Origin: Bacillus sp. EB600
Lineage (GTDB): Bacteria; Bacillota; Bacilli; Bacillales; Cytobacillaceae
Reading direction: 5' to 3'
NCBI RefSeq assembly: GCF_024494385.1
Contig: NZ_JAEVLT010000021.1
Span: 1 to 64,000 of the forward strand
DNA length: 64,000 nt
Made by a program: the position numbers and the translations under genes. The notes below the pieces were generated by a model, which saw nothing but the letters and a program-made list of their open reading frames with translations, ran no database searches and was not told the origin of the DNA. Position 1 is the first letter of the stretch, and each line of letters starts with the position of its first letter. Of this stretch, positions 11,196-19,537 are shown piece by piece.

Positions 11196-11640
11196 CTAGC
11201 AGTAAGGATGAGTGCTCTTTTGTGTTGAAGTTTTGGTACTTCGTTGTATTTCAAAAGGCTTTGTATTCTGAATCATGTTGGCGTACTTTATCGGCTGCTT
11301 GTATGAACAAGTACCGAAGGTATTTGTTTCCGGAATTTGCACGTTTGGTTTCGTCGGATTCAAATTCACCTGATTGATATTGACTCTATACGAGGCCAGT
11401 GTAACAGCATGATGGCTCTTAAAACGTTTGATATCACCAATCTCGGCAATAAAACCAGCTGCATATACATCTTCGACTCCTTTTATGGACTTTAGTGTCT
11501 GTGGAATGCCTTTCTTGAACTTTGCAATTTCACGGTCAAGCCGTTTTACCTCAGATTCCATGTGTTTAATCACACTAAGAGAAACCGATAGTGAAACATT
11601 GACTGGATCAGCTATTGCTTTATCTAAATTCAATGATGAG
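11196..11640 (-). pseudogene. IS110-family transposase, C-terminal remnant
   Basis: The minus strand encodes part of the IS110 Transposase_20 domain: IKHMESEVKRLDREIAKF, then TLKSIKGVEDVYAAGFIAEI and GDIKRFKSHHAVTLASY. The frame is lost soon after and the tail is nonsense. The N-terminal RuvC-like (DEDD) half is absent, so the element is dead. The region 11641-12000 upstream of it holds no gene; it contains stem-forming GC-richer stretches (around 11910-11960) and may include the element's non-coding left end, where IS110 elements carry their bridge RNA. Confidence 0.8.
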
Positions 11641-12078
11641 TCAAGGGTAGCAGGCTTTATAAGCAGTACACAAAAATGTTCGCAAGGAGAAAAAGAAATT
11701 TCCTAAGAAAAGCTTGTCGACACCATTGTCCCACGGTCAGGCCAAAGATTCTACAAAAAAATGACGGAGTAAAGCGTAGGAGCTCCTCCATGTCATTTCT
11801 CGGGATTCAATTTAAAGGCACATCAAAGAAGCAGCAGGGAACCATCCCCCTGCAAAAACATAGGAACAACACAAATCTAGTAATGCTTAATTTACTTTGT
11901 ACCTCGGCTCCCCCCATCAAGTGGGTGAAACTAGGGTAAAACAAAAAATAATGATGGGGAAGCCGGTAGGCTAACCTAATAAAACCTATAGGAATCTAGA
12001 GTGAATTATAGAGGATCTGGATCAACTGGGAATTCTTCTACAAAGAGCTCTTACTACTAATATACGAGGAGATGCAAT

Positions 12079-12831
12079 ATGTCGGAGGTGATTCGGAAAT
12101 CGATTACTCTGCTTACTACTATTATACCTAATGCGGATAAGGAAGAGTGGAGTGCAACTGAAGTAAGCCGGCAATTAGACATTCCAATTCAAACGGTGCA
12201 TAGATTACTTTCGAGTCTTTCAGAATATGGATTCGTGTTTAAGAACAGAGAAACTAAAAAATTTCGATTAGGATTGACTTTAATGCAACTTGGGCTCTCA
12301 ATCAGGGATAATCTATTGGTTCGCAATAGTGCACTTCCAATTATGGAAAAATTAGCGATGAAAACAAAGGAAAGTGTATATTTGACAGTTTCAGAAGGTA
12401 ATGAAGGTGTTTTTATTGATTGTGTTAATGCGGAACTGTTTCTAAAAGTTGCTGAGCCGATTGGGATGAGTAATCCGTTATGCAAGGGTGCTTCTAAAAA
12501 AGTAATCTTAGCACATATGAAAAAAAAGACAAGGCAGCAAATTATTCGAGATCTTATCGGACAAGGAAAAATACATGATATAAATAGATTTGAAACTGAA
12601 TTAAAGCAGATTAAGGAATCGGGTATTGCAGTTTCTTTTGGAGAAACAACAAAAGGAACGGTTAGCGTAGCAGCACCTATTTTTTCCTGGGAAGACAAGG
12701 TTGTTGCTTCTATAAGTCTTGGAGGTCTAGAATCTAGATTTAGGGAACAACAAATCAGGCATTTTGTATGCGAGATTAAAAGAGGTGCAGAAGAGATTTC
12801 TGAAAATCTAGGATGGGTCAAACCAAGATAA
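12079..12831 (+). CDS. IclR-family transcriptional regulator
   Basis: A 250-residue regulator with an N-terminal winged helix-turn-helix (about 5-70: EWSATEVSRQLDIPIQTVHRLL, then YGFVFKNRETKKFRLG). A C-terminal IclR effector-binding GAF-like domain follows (about 80-245, with GNEGVFIDCV, EPIGMSNPLCKGASKK, GETTKGTVSVAAPIF, ISLGG). IclR proteins usually repress catabolic genes until a small ligand binds. It lies directly upstream of the dimethylamine demethylase operon and is the best candidate for its regulator (inference). Start ATG after GAGGAG. A rho-independent terminator follows at 12913. Confidence 0.93.
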   Translation: MSEVIRKSITLLTTIIPNADKEEWSATEVSRQLDIPIQTVHRLLSSLSEYGFVFKNRETKKFRLGLTLMQLGLSIRDNLLVRNSALPIMEKLAMKTKESVYLTVSEGNEGVFIDCVNAELFLKVAEPIGMSNPLCKGASKKVILAHMKKKTRQQIIRDLIGQGKIHDINRFETELKQIKESGIAVSFGETTKGTVSVAAPIFSWEDKVVASISLGGLESRFREQQIRHFVCEIKRGAEEISENLGWVKPR

Positions 12832-12912
12832 TACAAAATATAGGTTAGGACTAAAAAGTATTACCCGGCAAACTAGAAAAGTAATCTTTTGAAACATCTC
12901 AATTATCAATTT

Positions 12913-12940
12913 AGTATCCTCAGTCTGGGGATACTTTTTT
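12913..12940 (+). terminator. terminator after the IclR gene
   Basis: AGTATCC/GGATACT stem followed by a T-run (12935-12940), about 80 bp after the IclR stop. Confidence 0.75.
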
Positions 12941-13016
12941 ACTCTGAGTAAGAGGATGTGTCGTTTTATCAAGTAATTTGTTATTAAAAAGCCTTGTTAA
13001 TAAAAATATATTCATT

Positions 13017-13059
13017 TTTCTCAATATTCGGGAGAATTTAATTTGAATTTCTCAATATT
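13017..13059. promoter_or_regulatory. 12-bp direct repeats upstream of the demethylase operon
   Basis: TTTCTCAATATT occurs at 13017-13028 and again at 13048-13059, 31 bp (about three helical turns) apart, in the 0.5-kb region between the IclR gene and the operon. An IclR-like half-site (AATCGGAAA) lies at about 13137. The rest of 12941-13333 has no gene. Confidence 0.4.
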
Positions 13060-13333
13060 TATGTGAACATATGGTCATCCAGTAACATTCTCTCATTTAT
13101 GAGGAGCTTTAAATTTTCCAAGTGAAAAAAATTTGAAATCGGAAAGGTGGGATAAAATGAGAGGAAAAATTAAAAAGTAGTTGATATGTGAAAAGATAGT
13201 GAAGTCAAAAAATTATAAAGAAGAGATTAGATAGAGTAGAAACAACATCCCCCCTTGACTCAAAAGATTGAGAACATTTGTAGAATCTTTAAATCCAATT
13301 CTCTTTGTACCATATTTTAAAGGAGGAAAAAGA

Positions 13334-14332
13334 ATGGAAAAAATTAATTATATTTCTATACAAAGGGAAAAAATCCCTAATCAACCTATATTAAAACGTT
13401 TTCCATTTCCATTTAAGGGAAATTCTTATCGTTATTCTAATAATTCAGAACCGCTTCATTCGAAGAATGTGCTTGAAATTACGCCAGAATATTTTGAGGA
13501 AATTGATCTAAAACGTCATCTTTTAGATACTGAAAAAGAGCGAACCTATCAATCCTTTACACACTCTCTTGAAGCACAATGGGAAATTTTGGAAATTATT
13601 ATGAATGAGATGATTATGGAACATCCACAATATTTTAGTTTAACTAAAGATGGAAGTAGTTGGACTTTTTGTAACCGCTTACTAGGGGAAGTACAGAGCT
13701 TTACTTTTGGAGATCTGTCAAGTTTACCTTATGAACCGTTAGATTTTATTGGACGACATGTTCAAGAGGATTTAATTTATCTTGCACAAAGGGACGGAGA
13801 GCTTTATATGGATGCTGGACAGTTATGCTTTCCTGCCAACTGGTCGATCGCATTTGATCTTGGGATGAAATTTTTAGAAATTCATTCTCCTGTTCCAAAA
13901 GCCTTTACTGGAAGTGGATTAGCTGAAAAAGTTCGCAGCTTTATCTTAAGGATGGAAGCGGGAAAACCCTGGACTCGGTTTAACTGGTCGATAACAGTTG
14001 AGCCAATTCTTGATACGGCTCCTGAAACATTTGATGAGTGGGGATCAAAAAAAGAAAACGTTACTGTTGATAATGCTGGACATTTAGTATGTTTAAGAGT
14101 CGAAGATCAAAGACTGTTTCGCCTTCCACGTAGTAACGGTATTTTATTTGGTATTCATACACATTTAATTACACTTGATGAATTGTGTGAAAATCAGAAG
14201 TGGATGAATCAGTTTTACAATGTGCTTATGGACTTACCAGACGATTTAGCAGAATACAAAGGTTTTATTTCTTATAAAGATAAAATAGTAAAATATTTGG
14301 AGAAGAAAATAGAAAAATCTTCTTCAGTCTAA
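13334..14332 (+). CDS. heme-dependent oxidative N-demethylase (DUF3445) subunit
   Basis: A 332-residue protein of the DUF3445 family. Its characterised member is the heme-PAS subunit of the oxidative N-demethylase that converts dimethylamine to methylamine plus formaldehyde (also studied as dimethylamine monooxygenase). Recognisable family blocks include FPFPFKGNSYRY near the N-terminus, SWTFCNRLLGEVQS, a GRHVQEDLIYLAQRDGELYMDAGQLCFPANW core at about 150-180, and NWSITVEPIL. The family core segments typically read VQEDL...CFPSxW. Start chosen at 13334 because AGGAGG lies 7 nt upstream; an upstream in-frame start at 13268 lacks one. First gene of a tight operon (20- and 23-bp gaps) with the zinc-ribbon subunit and the reductase. 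Family is confident; the exact substrate is inferred from the neighbours. Confidence 0.9.
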   Translation: MEKINYISIQREKIPNQPILKRFPFPFKGNSYRYSNNSEPLHSKNVLEITPEYFEEIDLKRHLLDTEKERTYQSFTHSLEAQWEILEIIMNEMIMEHPQYFSLTKDGSSWTFCNRLLGEVQSFTFGDLSSLPYEPLDFIGRHVQEDLIYLAQRDGELYMDAGQLCFPANWSIAFDLGMKFLEIHSPVPKAFTGSGLAEKVRSFILRMEAGKPWTRFNWSITVEPILDTAPETFDEWGSKKENVTVDNAGHLVCLRVEDQRLFRLPRSNGILFGIHTHLITLDELCENQKWMNQFYNVLMDLPDDLAEYKGFISYKDKIVKYLEKKIEKSSSV

Positions 14333-14352
14333 CAAAAGGAAGGGGGACGAAA

Positions 14353-15156
14353 ATGAAGTCATTTAAATGTAAGCTTATTAATGAAGAAAGAACACTTGAA
14401 CAAGGATATATTGCAGATGTGAAATTAGAGGAAGGCACTATCCCTCAAATGATTGGTTTTGCTGATAAAGTTCAATGTAATGATGCTACTTTTCATCTCC
14501 CGATTCAAGTTATTGAAACTTGTAAGAAAGAAAGAAAATATCGTCTTTTTTTTAATACCTCAGCTATGCAAGAACAAAAGCATTTGCATTTGGTGGAACA
14601 GATCCGATCTCAAATTTTCGAGTTGAATTTTTTAGAGTACCCATTTTTTAGACTTCAACCTAACTGCAGGAAAATGTTATTTCTAATTGATGAGTCAGTT
14701 CTTTTTGAAAGTTTAACATTTATAGATTTACATTCTATAAATAATATAGAAACAATAATTTATGTTAAAACAGATCGACAACAAGAAGAGATATTGGACC
14801 ATCTTCAGCACATACCTCAATATAAAATCAACTTATTACCGACAATTGAAAATGAAAAAATTCATGCTATTTTTAAAGAACAGAAAATTGGTACAAAAAT
14901 TTTTATTTCTGGTCCATGGTCAATGATTTATCATATCAAAGACATTGCTAATACCGTAGGTTTTACAGATGATGAAATTCAGTATAATGGGTTTGGACAA
15001 AAAGATCATAAAGTATATTGTGTAAAATGTTACTCCTATAATAAGATGTCAAATAACAAGGTAATAACATGTGAGCACTGTAAAGTCGTACTCGATGTAT
15101 CTAATCACTTTTCAAAAAGATTGGAAGCATATCTTGGTTATATCCAAGTTATTTAA
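14353..15156 (+). CDS. dimethylamine monooxygenase DmmA-like subunit
   Basis: A 267-residue protein resembling the DmmA subunit family of dimethylamine monooxygenases. The N-terminal two thirds is a mixed alpha/beta domain including IFISGPWSMIYHI (183-195), which recalls the NAD-binding CGP motif of ferredoxin reductases. The C-terminus carries a zinc-ribbon-like Cys quartet, C223-x2-C226 and C240-x2-C243, followed by the characteristic DVSNHFSKRLEAYLGY. It sits between the heme subunit and the reductase and is presumably part of the same complex, perhaps in electron transfer or assembly. ATG after AAGGAAGGGGG. Family call rests on the C-terminal motif and context. Confidence 0.82.
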   Translation: MKSFKCKLINEERTLEQGYIADVKLEEGTIPQMIGFADKVQCNDATFHLPIQVIETCKKERKYRLFFNTSAMQEQKHLHLVEQIRSQIFELNFLEYPFFRLQPNCRKMLFLIDESVLFESLTFIDLHSINNIETIIYVKTDRQQEEILDHLQHIPQYKINLLPTIENEKIHAIFKEQKIGTKIFISGPWSMIYHIKDIANTVGFTDDEIQYNGFGQKDHKVYCVKCYSYNKMSNNKVITCEHCKVVLDVSNHFSKRLEAYLGYIQVI

Positions 15157-15179
15157 GAACAAAGGGAGGAGAGATTAAA

Positions 15180-16136
15180 ATGTCCGCTGGTACAATTGAA
15201 GTAATAGTAGAAGAAGTTAAAAATGAATCCCCGCAAGTTAAAAGTTTTAAGTTAAAGGCGGCAGATGGATCAACATTGCCTCGCTCTAGTGGAGGATCTC
15301 ATATTACGACGTACATTCGAAGTGATCAAGGGTTAATCGAACGTCATTATTCATTAACAAATGACCCGGACGAAACAGGTTACTTTAAAATTGCCATTCG
15401 TAGAAGTGATGAGTCAAAAGGTGGATCAATTTATTGGCATGACCATATAACAGTTGGGCATCCACTCAAAATTAGTTATCCCAAAAATCATTTTTCGCTC
15501 AGCTTTATGGCAAAACATCATGTCTTTATTGCAGCGGGTATCGGTATTACTCCTTTTCTAGCTATGGCAGCTGAGTTAAAAAAGAAGGCAAAATCATTTG
15601 AATTACATTATGTTGTTCCTTCAAAAGAGTTATGTGCTTTTTATCCATTTCTTGTTTCTAATTATCCAGACGAAACCCACTTTTACTTTTCAAGACAAGG
15701 GCGCAGAATGACAACAGAGTTAATGAAAGATAAACCAGTTGGGACACATGTTTATTTTTGTGGACCTGAAGTAATGGTAAAGGAATATGCAGAAGCCGCA
15801 AAATCATATGGATATCCTGAAAAAAGTATTCATTTTGAACTTTTCACACCTCCAGATTTGGGTCCTAAGCGACCTTTCGAAGTAAAACTAAATAAAAGCA
15901 ACAAAGTTCTTCAAGTTCCTGAAGGGGAAAATTTGTTGGATATCTTGTTGAAACACGATATTGAAGCACCTTATTCATGCAAAATCGGGGGATGTGGCAG
16001 CTGTCAAGTTGACGTTTTGGACGGTGAAGTGGATCACAGGGATATGTTCCTTTCAGATACTGAAAGAAAAGAAACAAATGTCATTTTAACTTGTGTTTCT
16101 AGAGCGAAGACAGGCTGTTTGGTTTTGGATTTATAG
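15180..16136 (+). CDS. PDR/VanB-type reductase of the N-demethylase
   Basis: A 318-residue phthalate-dioxygenase-reductase/VanB-type electron-transfer protein. The order is an FMN-binding barrel with RHYSLT (55-60), an NAD-binding domain with GIGITP (120-125) and CGP (194-196), and a C-terminal plant-type 2Fe-2S ferredoxin with C267, C272, C275 and C305 (SCKIGGCGSCQVDV ... LTCVSR). It takes electrons from NAD(P)H to the heme subunit encoded two genes upstream. It is the last gene of the three-gene operon, 23 bp after the DmmA-like gene, with ATG preceded by GGGAGGAG. All cofactor motifs are intact. Characterised systems can have a fourth gene; none is intact here. Confidence 0.93.
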   Translation: MSAGTIEVIVEEVKNESPQVKSFKLKAADGSTLPRSSGGSHITTYIRSDQGLIERHYSLTNDPDETGYFKIAIRRSDESKGGSIYWHDHITVGHPLKISYPKNHFSLSFMAKHHVFIAAGIGITPFLAMAAELKKKAKSFELHYVVPSKELCAFYPFLVSNYPDETHFYFSRQGRRMTTELMKDKPVGTHVYFCGPEVMVKEYAEAAKSYGYPEKSIHFELFTPPDLGPKRPFEVKLNKSNKVLQVPEGENLLDILLKHDIEAPYSCKIGGCGSCQVDVLDGEVDHRDMFLSDTERKETNVILTCVSRAKTGCLVLDL

Positions 16137-16249
16137 GAGAAAAAAATTACAACCATTAATAGATTCAATTCAGATGTGATTGAGTGAATATTTCCAAGGT
16201 TTGTAACCTGTATATATAAACCCACATTTTACTTGATAATTATTGATTA

Positions 16250-16707
16250 ACCATACAATGAGGAAAGAAGCTCTCTGAAGATGCACACTATAAATAGCAT
16301 GACTATCCGGTACGATTTCCAAGTTGAAGGTCTCACTGCCTCCTTGTAGGACATATTTCCAGGGTTCAATAAAAATGATCGTATTGTAGTTGTGGTACAA
16401 CAAGCTGATGGAGGTATGGGTGCAAGTGCTCTGCTATTGTAAGCGTTAACACGATTTTACGATTGCCATCGTCAGCTGCTGGGTGATGATCCTGGTAAAC
16501 TGTGAATCTATTCGGAGTTCTTCATCTTTAATGTAGGACAAAGCAACATGAATTATTCTTGTATGGATGTTTGGTCACCACACAAGGCAGTTTTAGTCGA
16601 GGACATTACACTTGTATTTGCAACGTGTTCTGAAGAGAGACGATTAGAGTGCCGACACTGTATTTTCAGAGTTTTAGCATATTCTCTCCTACTGGACGTG
16701 TTAATTA
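16250..16707 (+). pseudogene. decayed ORF of unknown family downstream of the demethylase operon
   Basis: One plus-strand frame reads through about 150 codons with only three stops. Segments are MHTINSMTIRYDFQVEGL, FNKNDRIVVVVQQADGGMG, CHRQLLGDDPGK, IYSEFFIFNVGQSNMNYS and WSPHKAVLVEDITLVF. The composition and long coherence indicate a real gene recently inactivated. I do not recognise the family. Being immediately downstream of, and codirectional with, the three demethylase genes, it may be a lost fourth member of that operon; this is inference. Confidence 0.55.
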
Positions 16708-16960
16708 GGCAGACGTTACAATCGTGAGTTGCATTCAGCTGCAGCAGATAATGTCCTGGACTTGCTGGATAGATCGGAGGAGTTGTCAGTAGAATGAGTG
16801 CGCATTTGAAAAGCAACCGATAGCTCGATACTACAAGAAGTCTCTGTCACACGACCGATAAAGATGCATGCGGCCCTTACGTATCTACTTTTTAATTGTA
16901 GTTACATGGCTAGTCTAGAGAATAATCAAATCTATATCACTACTAGTGTGAGATCAAATG

Positions 16961-17882
16961 GTGAATGACCCCTCCTTAACACCCTTTCGGGTTGTTTTGA
17001 AGAAGGGGCTTCCTGATTCATCAACCGTAGCATAGTGGGGGTTTCCCAATATGTCTTACACAATTTCCCTTGCCCTACAGTAGTGATTGATATTCAGTTT
17101 GCCACAAGCAATTTTTCTAATACCTTTTGTAGGATGTTTAATGCAGCGTTATAGTCCCGATCAATCACAGTCCCGCATTTTGTGCAAATATGAGTGCGAA
17201 TAGAAAGAGACTTCTTTACTCGATTGTTACAACAAGAGCAATCTTGAGAAGTGAATTTTGGTTCCACCTTGATAAGCATACCACCATTTCTTTCACATTT
17301 ATAAGCAAGCATGTTTCGGAACATACCCCAACCAGCGTCGGAAATAGATTTAGATAATTTCCTGTTTCTGACCATGTTTGGATATTTAGATTTTCTACAG
17401 CAATAACCGAATAATCTTCCGTTAAGTTGAAGCTTAATTTGTGAAGAAAGTCTTTTCGTTGATTCGCAACTTTTTCATGGAATTTCCGAACTCGCTGTAC
17501 TTGTTTGGTGTAGTTTGCAGAACCCTTTTTCTTTTTTGAAAGTTTATGTTGCGCCTTTTTTAGTTGTTTTTCCTTTTTTCGAAGAAATCTGGGGTTATCA
17601 TACTGTGAACCATTCGAAAGGACTGCATATTTATTGAGTCCAACATCTATTCCTATTGCGTTATTTGTATCAATAGAGGCTGGTAACGCTTGTCTTTCGA
17701 CAGAGAAAATAGCGTACCATCTTTTACCTTGACGCTTAATGATCAGTTGTTTGATTATTCCATCTAAAGGTCTATGAAGGAGAAGATCAATTTCCCCCAG
17801 CCTTTTATTGAATAACTTACCGCTATCAGAAAAGGACATGGCCATTCGATTGCCTTTTTCATTCACACCAAATTGAGGAAAC
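16961..17882 (-). mobile_element. tnpB: IS605-group TnpB element, truncated copy 1
   Basis: Remnant of the same element as the near-complete copy at 50269-51702. It begins with the shared right end (GTGAATGACCCCTCC), lacks about 31 bp of the guide-RNA scaffold region (after position 17072), then carries a minus-strand tnpB gene. The coding part covers the RuvC domain (GIDVGLNKYAVLS, AVENLN, CTKCGTVIDRDYNAALN) but has a frameshift near 17373 and stops at the FPQFGVNEKG segment, so the N-terminal third is missing where the sequence joins ycnI. Dead element. Confidence 0.88.
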
Positions 17883-17884
17883 AT

Positions 17885-18244
17885 CGATTACATTCTTGGC
17901 AACAGGTGAAGGAATTTTACCTGGTCAATTCCAACAATTTGTATTTACCGCCAAAAATCCTGATCGTGCGACAAAGGCTGATTGGGATGCTTATCAATAT
18001 TATAAAGATGGAAGTGTAGTGGAGTGGACAGGTGATGAAGGATCAAAATCTCCTCATTCAATTACAGATATTGTAAAGGGAACAAGCACCGATTATCATA
18101 CCAATATGGAACATATCCGAAAAAAGCCACACTCAAGTAACAGGAGAAGTAAATGAATCATCTAAATCTTTTCCTCTTATTTTATCAGTAGTCGCTATTC
18201 TCTTATCTTTAATTGTATTTATTTTAGGGATGCGTAAAAAATAA
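17885..18244 (+). pseudogene. ycnI: YcnI-like (DUF1775) copper protein, C-terminal remnant
   Basis: The plus strand reads ITFLATGEGILPGQFQQF, then WDAYQYYKDGSVVEWTGDEG and SKSPHSITDI. These closely resemble the end of the DUF1775 domain of YcnI, a cell-surface copper-binding protein. After a frameshift near 18140 the sequence continues as a C-terminal membrane anchor, FPLILSVVAILLSLIVFILG, followed by MRKK and a stop. The N-terminus, with the signal peptide and copper-ligating residues, has been replaced by the TnpB remnant. In Bacillus ycnI belongs to the ycnKJI copper uptake operon, so a copper-supply gene once stood in this island. Confidence 0.85.
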
Positions 18245-18251
18245 ACGACTC

Positions 18252-18294
18252 ATATTAAAAGCAGAAGACCAAAATGATCTTCTGCTTTTAATAT
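18252..18294 (+). terminator. terminator after ycnI remnant
   Basis: A perfect 17-bp stem with a 9-nt loop, T-rich right arm, immediately after the ycnI reading frame. Confidence 0.85.
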
Positions 18295-18295
18295 T

Positions 18296-18550
18296 GTGTT
18301 CCCGGCATGGGTACAGTCTCTATGGTGCAAGTCCTGAACAGTAAAGGCAGTAGTAACTGTAGCTTAAGCTTAGTATTTGATATGCGGGTGACCCCCTTTT
18401 CTGATGGAAGTCAGCGACAAACTTCCTCCCTGGGGAACTCGTACCTTAAAGGAAGCTAATCGACATTTGATAAGCATGCAACACAAGATGGAGCTCTAAC
18501 TGACGGGGTGTCAAATAGTTTGTAATTTAGGGACATGGAAGGAATGTTGT
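18296..18550 (+). ncRNA. group II intron 5' RNA fragment (domain I)
   Basis: The stretch with ATGGTGCAAGTCCTGAACAG, GAAGTCAGCGACAAAC, GGGAACTCGTACC and CAACACAAGATGGAGCT resembles the conserved 5' domain I of Bacillus group II introns. No intron-encoded LtrA protein follows. The call is from memory of such introns, not a structural fold. Confidence 0.45.
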
Positions 18551-19163
18551 TACTTTTACCACGGGAAATTTGTTGAGTTCTTTCTTTTGGGGTCATGATT
18601 ACGATTTATCCTTTTCCAAGTATGTTATTTTCTGTATATGCTAATCATCATAAACACATTAGAGTAAAAACAAGCATTGTGCGTTATTGTATTGTGATCG
18701 GAATGCCGATTCTATATTTTTTAGATTGAATACATTTGTTTATTTTCTGCCATTCCGATTGGGTTTGTTATACGTTAATAAATCTGCTGAGCAATCATAT
18801 AGCAAGAATTATTTCATCTAAAGATATTCCATTAATCAACTCTAAATTCATACACATTTAATGAAGGAATGATCTTGTACTCTTTTAAAGGTTATGCGGG
18901 AAGGTAACAACATTTAGCTGTTGCAATATACAGCAATTAATCGAGCTTCTTTAAGATATCCTTAAGCAGGATTAAAAAATCAAAATATTGTAGATTCCCG
19001 ATAATTGGGAAAATAGAGTAGGTATCTACTGATTTTTATGTAAATATAGAACTATCCTACAATATAAAGTTCAGTACTTTTTTTCACCTCGAGATCTAGA
19101 TAGAATATTAGAAAATGAAAGCGTTTAAAGAAGATGTAGGAAAAAATTATTGGAGGGAAGAAA
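18551..19163. other. intergenic with inverted pair of ATCGGAAT half-sites
   Basis: No gene is supported. ATCGGAATG (18697-18705) and CATTCCGAT (18751-18759) form a 9-bp inverted pair 45 bp apart, sharing the half-site of the palindrome at 4703. The first also forms a short palindrome ATCGG-AATG-CCGAT (18697-18710). Confidence 0.4.
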
Positions 19164-19524
19164 ATGAATGAGTAAACAGTAGCAAAACCAGAATTCAATT
19201 ATTTAAGTCAAAAGCCAGGTGTACAATTAATTAAAGCAGGCACCTATAAAAAAGAATTAAATAGAGTGTTGGAGATCCCAGCGGTTAAAGTCAAAGTATT
19301 GACGTGCCGATTACTTTAAAAGAAAATGCATTATCATTGGGTTACTTTCTCCATACAGCTTGGAGAATAATTTGAATTCACGCATACCATCTTAGAAGTA
19401 AAGATTGTTGTAAATGGAACAGTTGTGGTACTTGGTAATTAAGTGAAAAAATATGTAGCTGAAGCGGGCGATGTTTACTTTTTACCCCCGAAGTAACAGT
19501 AGTTTTTGATTCTCAAAAAATAGG
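19164..19524 (+). pseudogene. cupin-domain (EutQ-like) protein, decayed
   Basis: Plus-strand fragments in broken frames: EFNYLSQKPGVQLIKAGTYK, then LGYFSPYSLENN, ILEVKIVVNGTVVVLGN and, after a stop, YVAEAGDVYFLPPEVTVVFD. The VNGTVVV...AGDVYFLPP pattern is that of a small cupin barrel like the ethanolamine-utilisation EutQ type. A GGAGGGAAGAAAATG ribosome site and start are visible near 19152-19166, followed by an in-frame stop. It ends 14 bp before the permease, so it was probably the first gene of a two-gene operon. Confidence 0.65.
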
Positions 19525-19537
19525 AGGTTAATTATTT

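Noticed and set aside
16553..16816. 87-codon minus-strand ORF
   Set aside because: Antisense to a more coherent plus-strand fossil frame.
18296..18550. T-box or riboswitch before the permease
   Set aside because: No T-box NNGGTGGNAC motif or specifier-like terminator near the permease; the conserved blocks resemble group II intron domain I instead.
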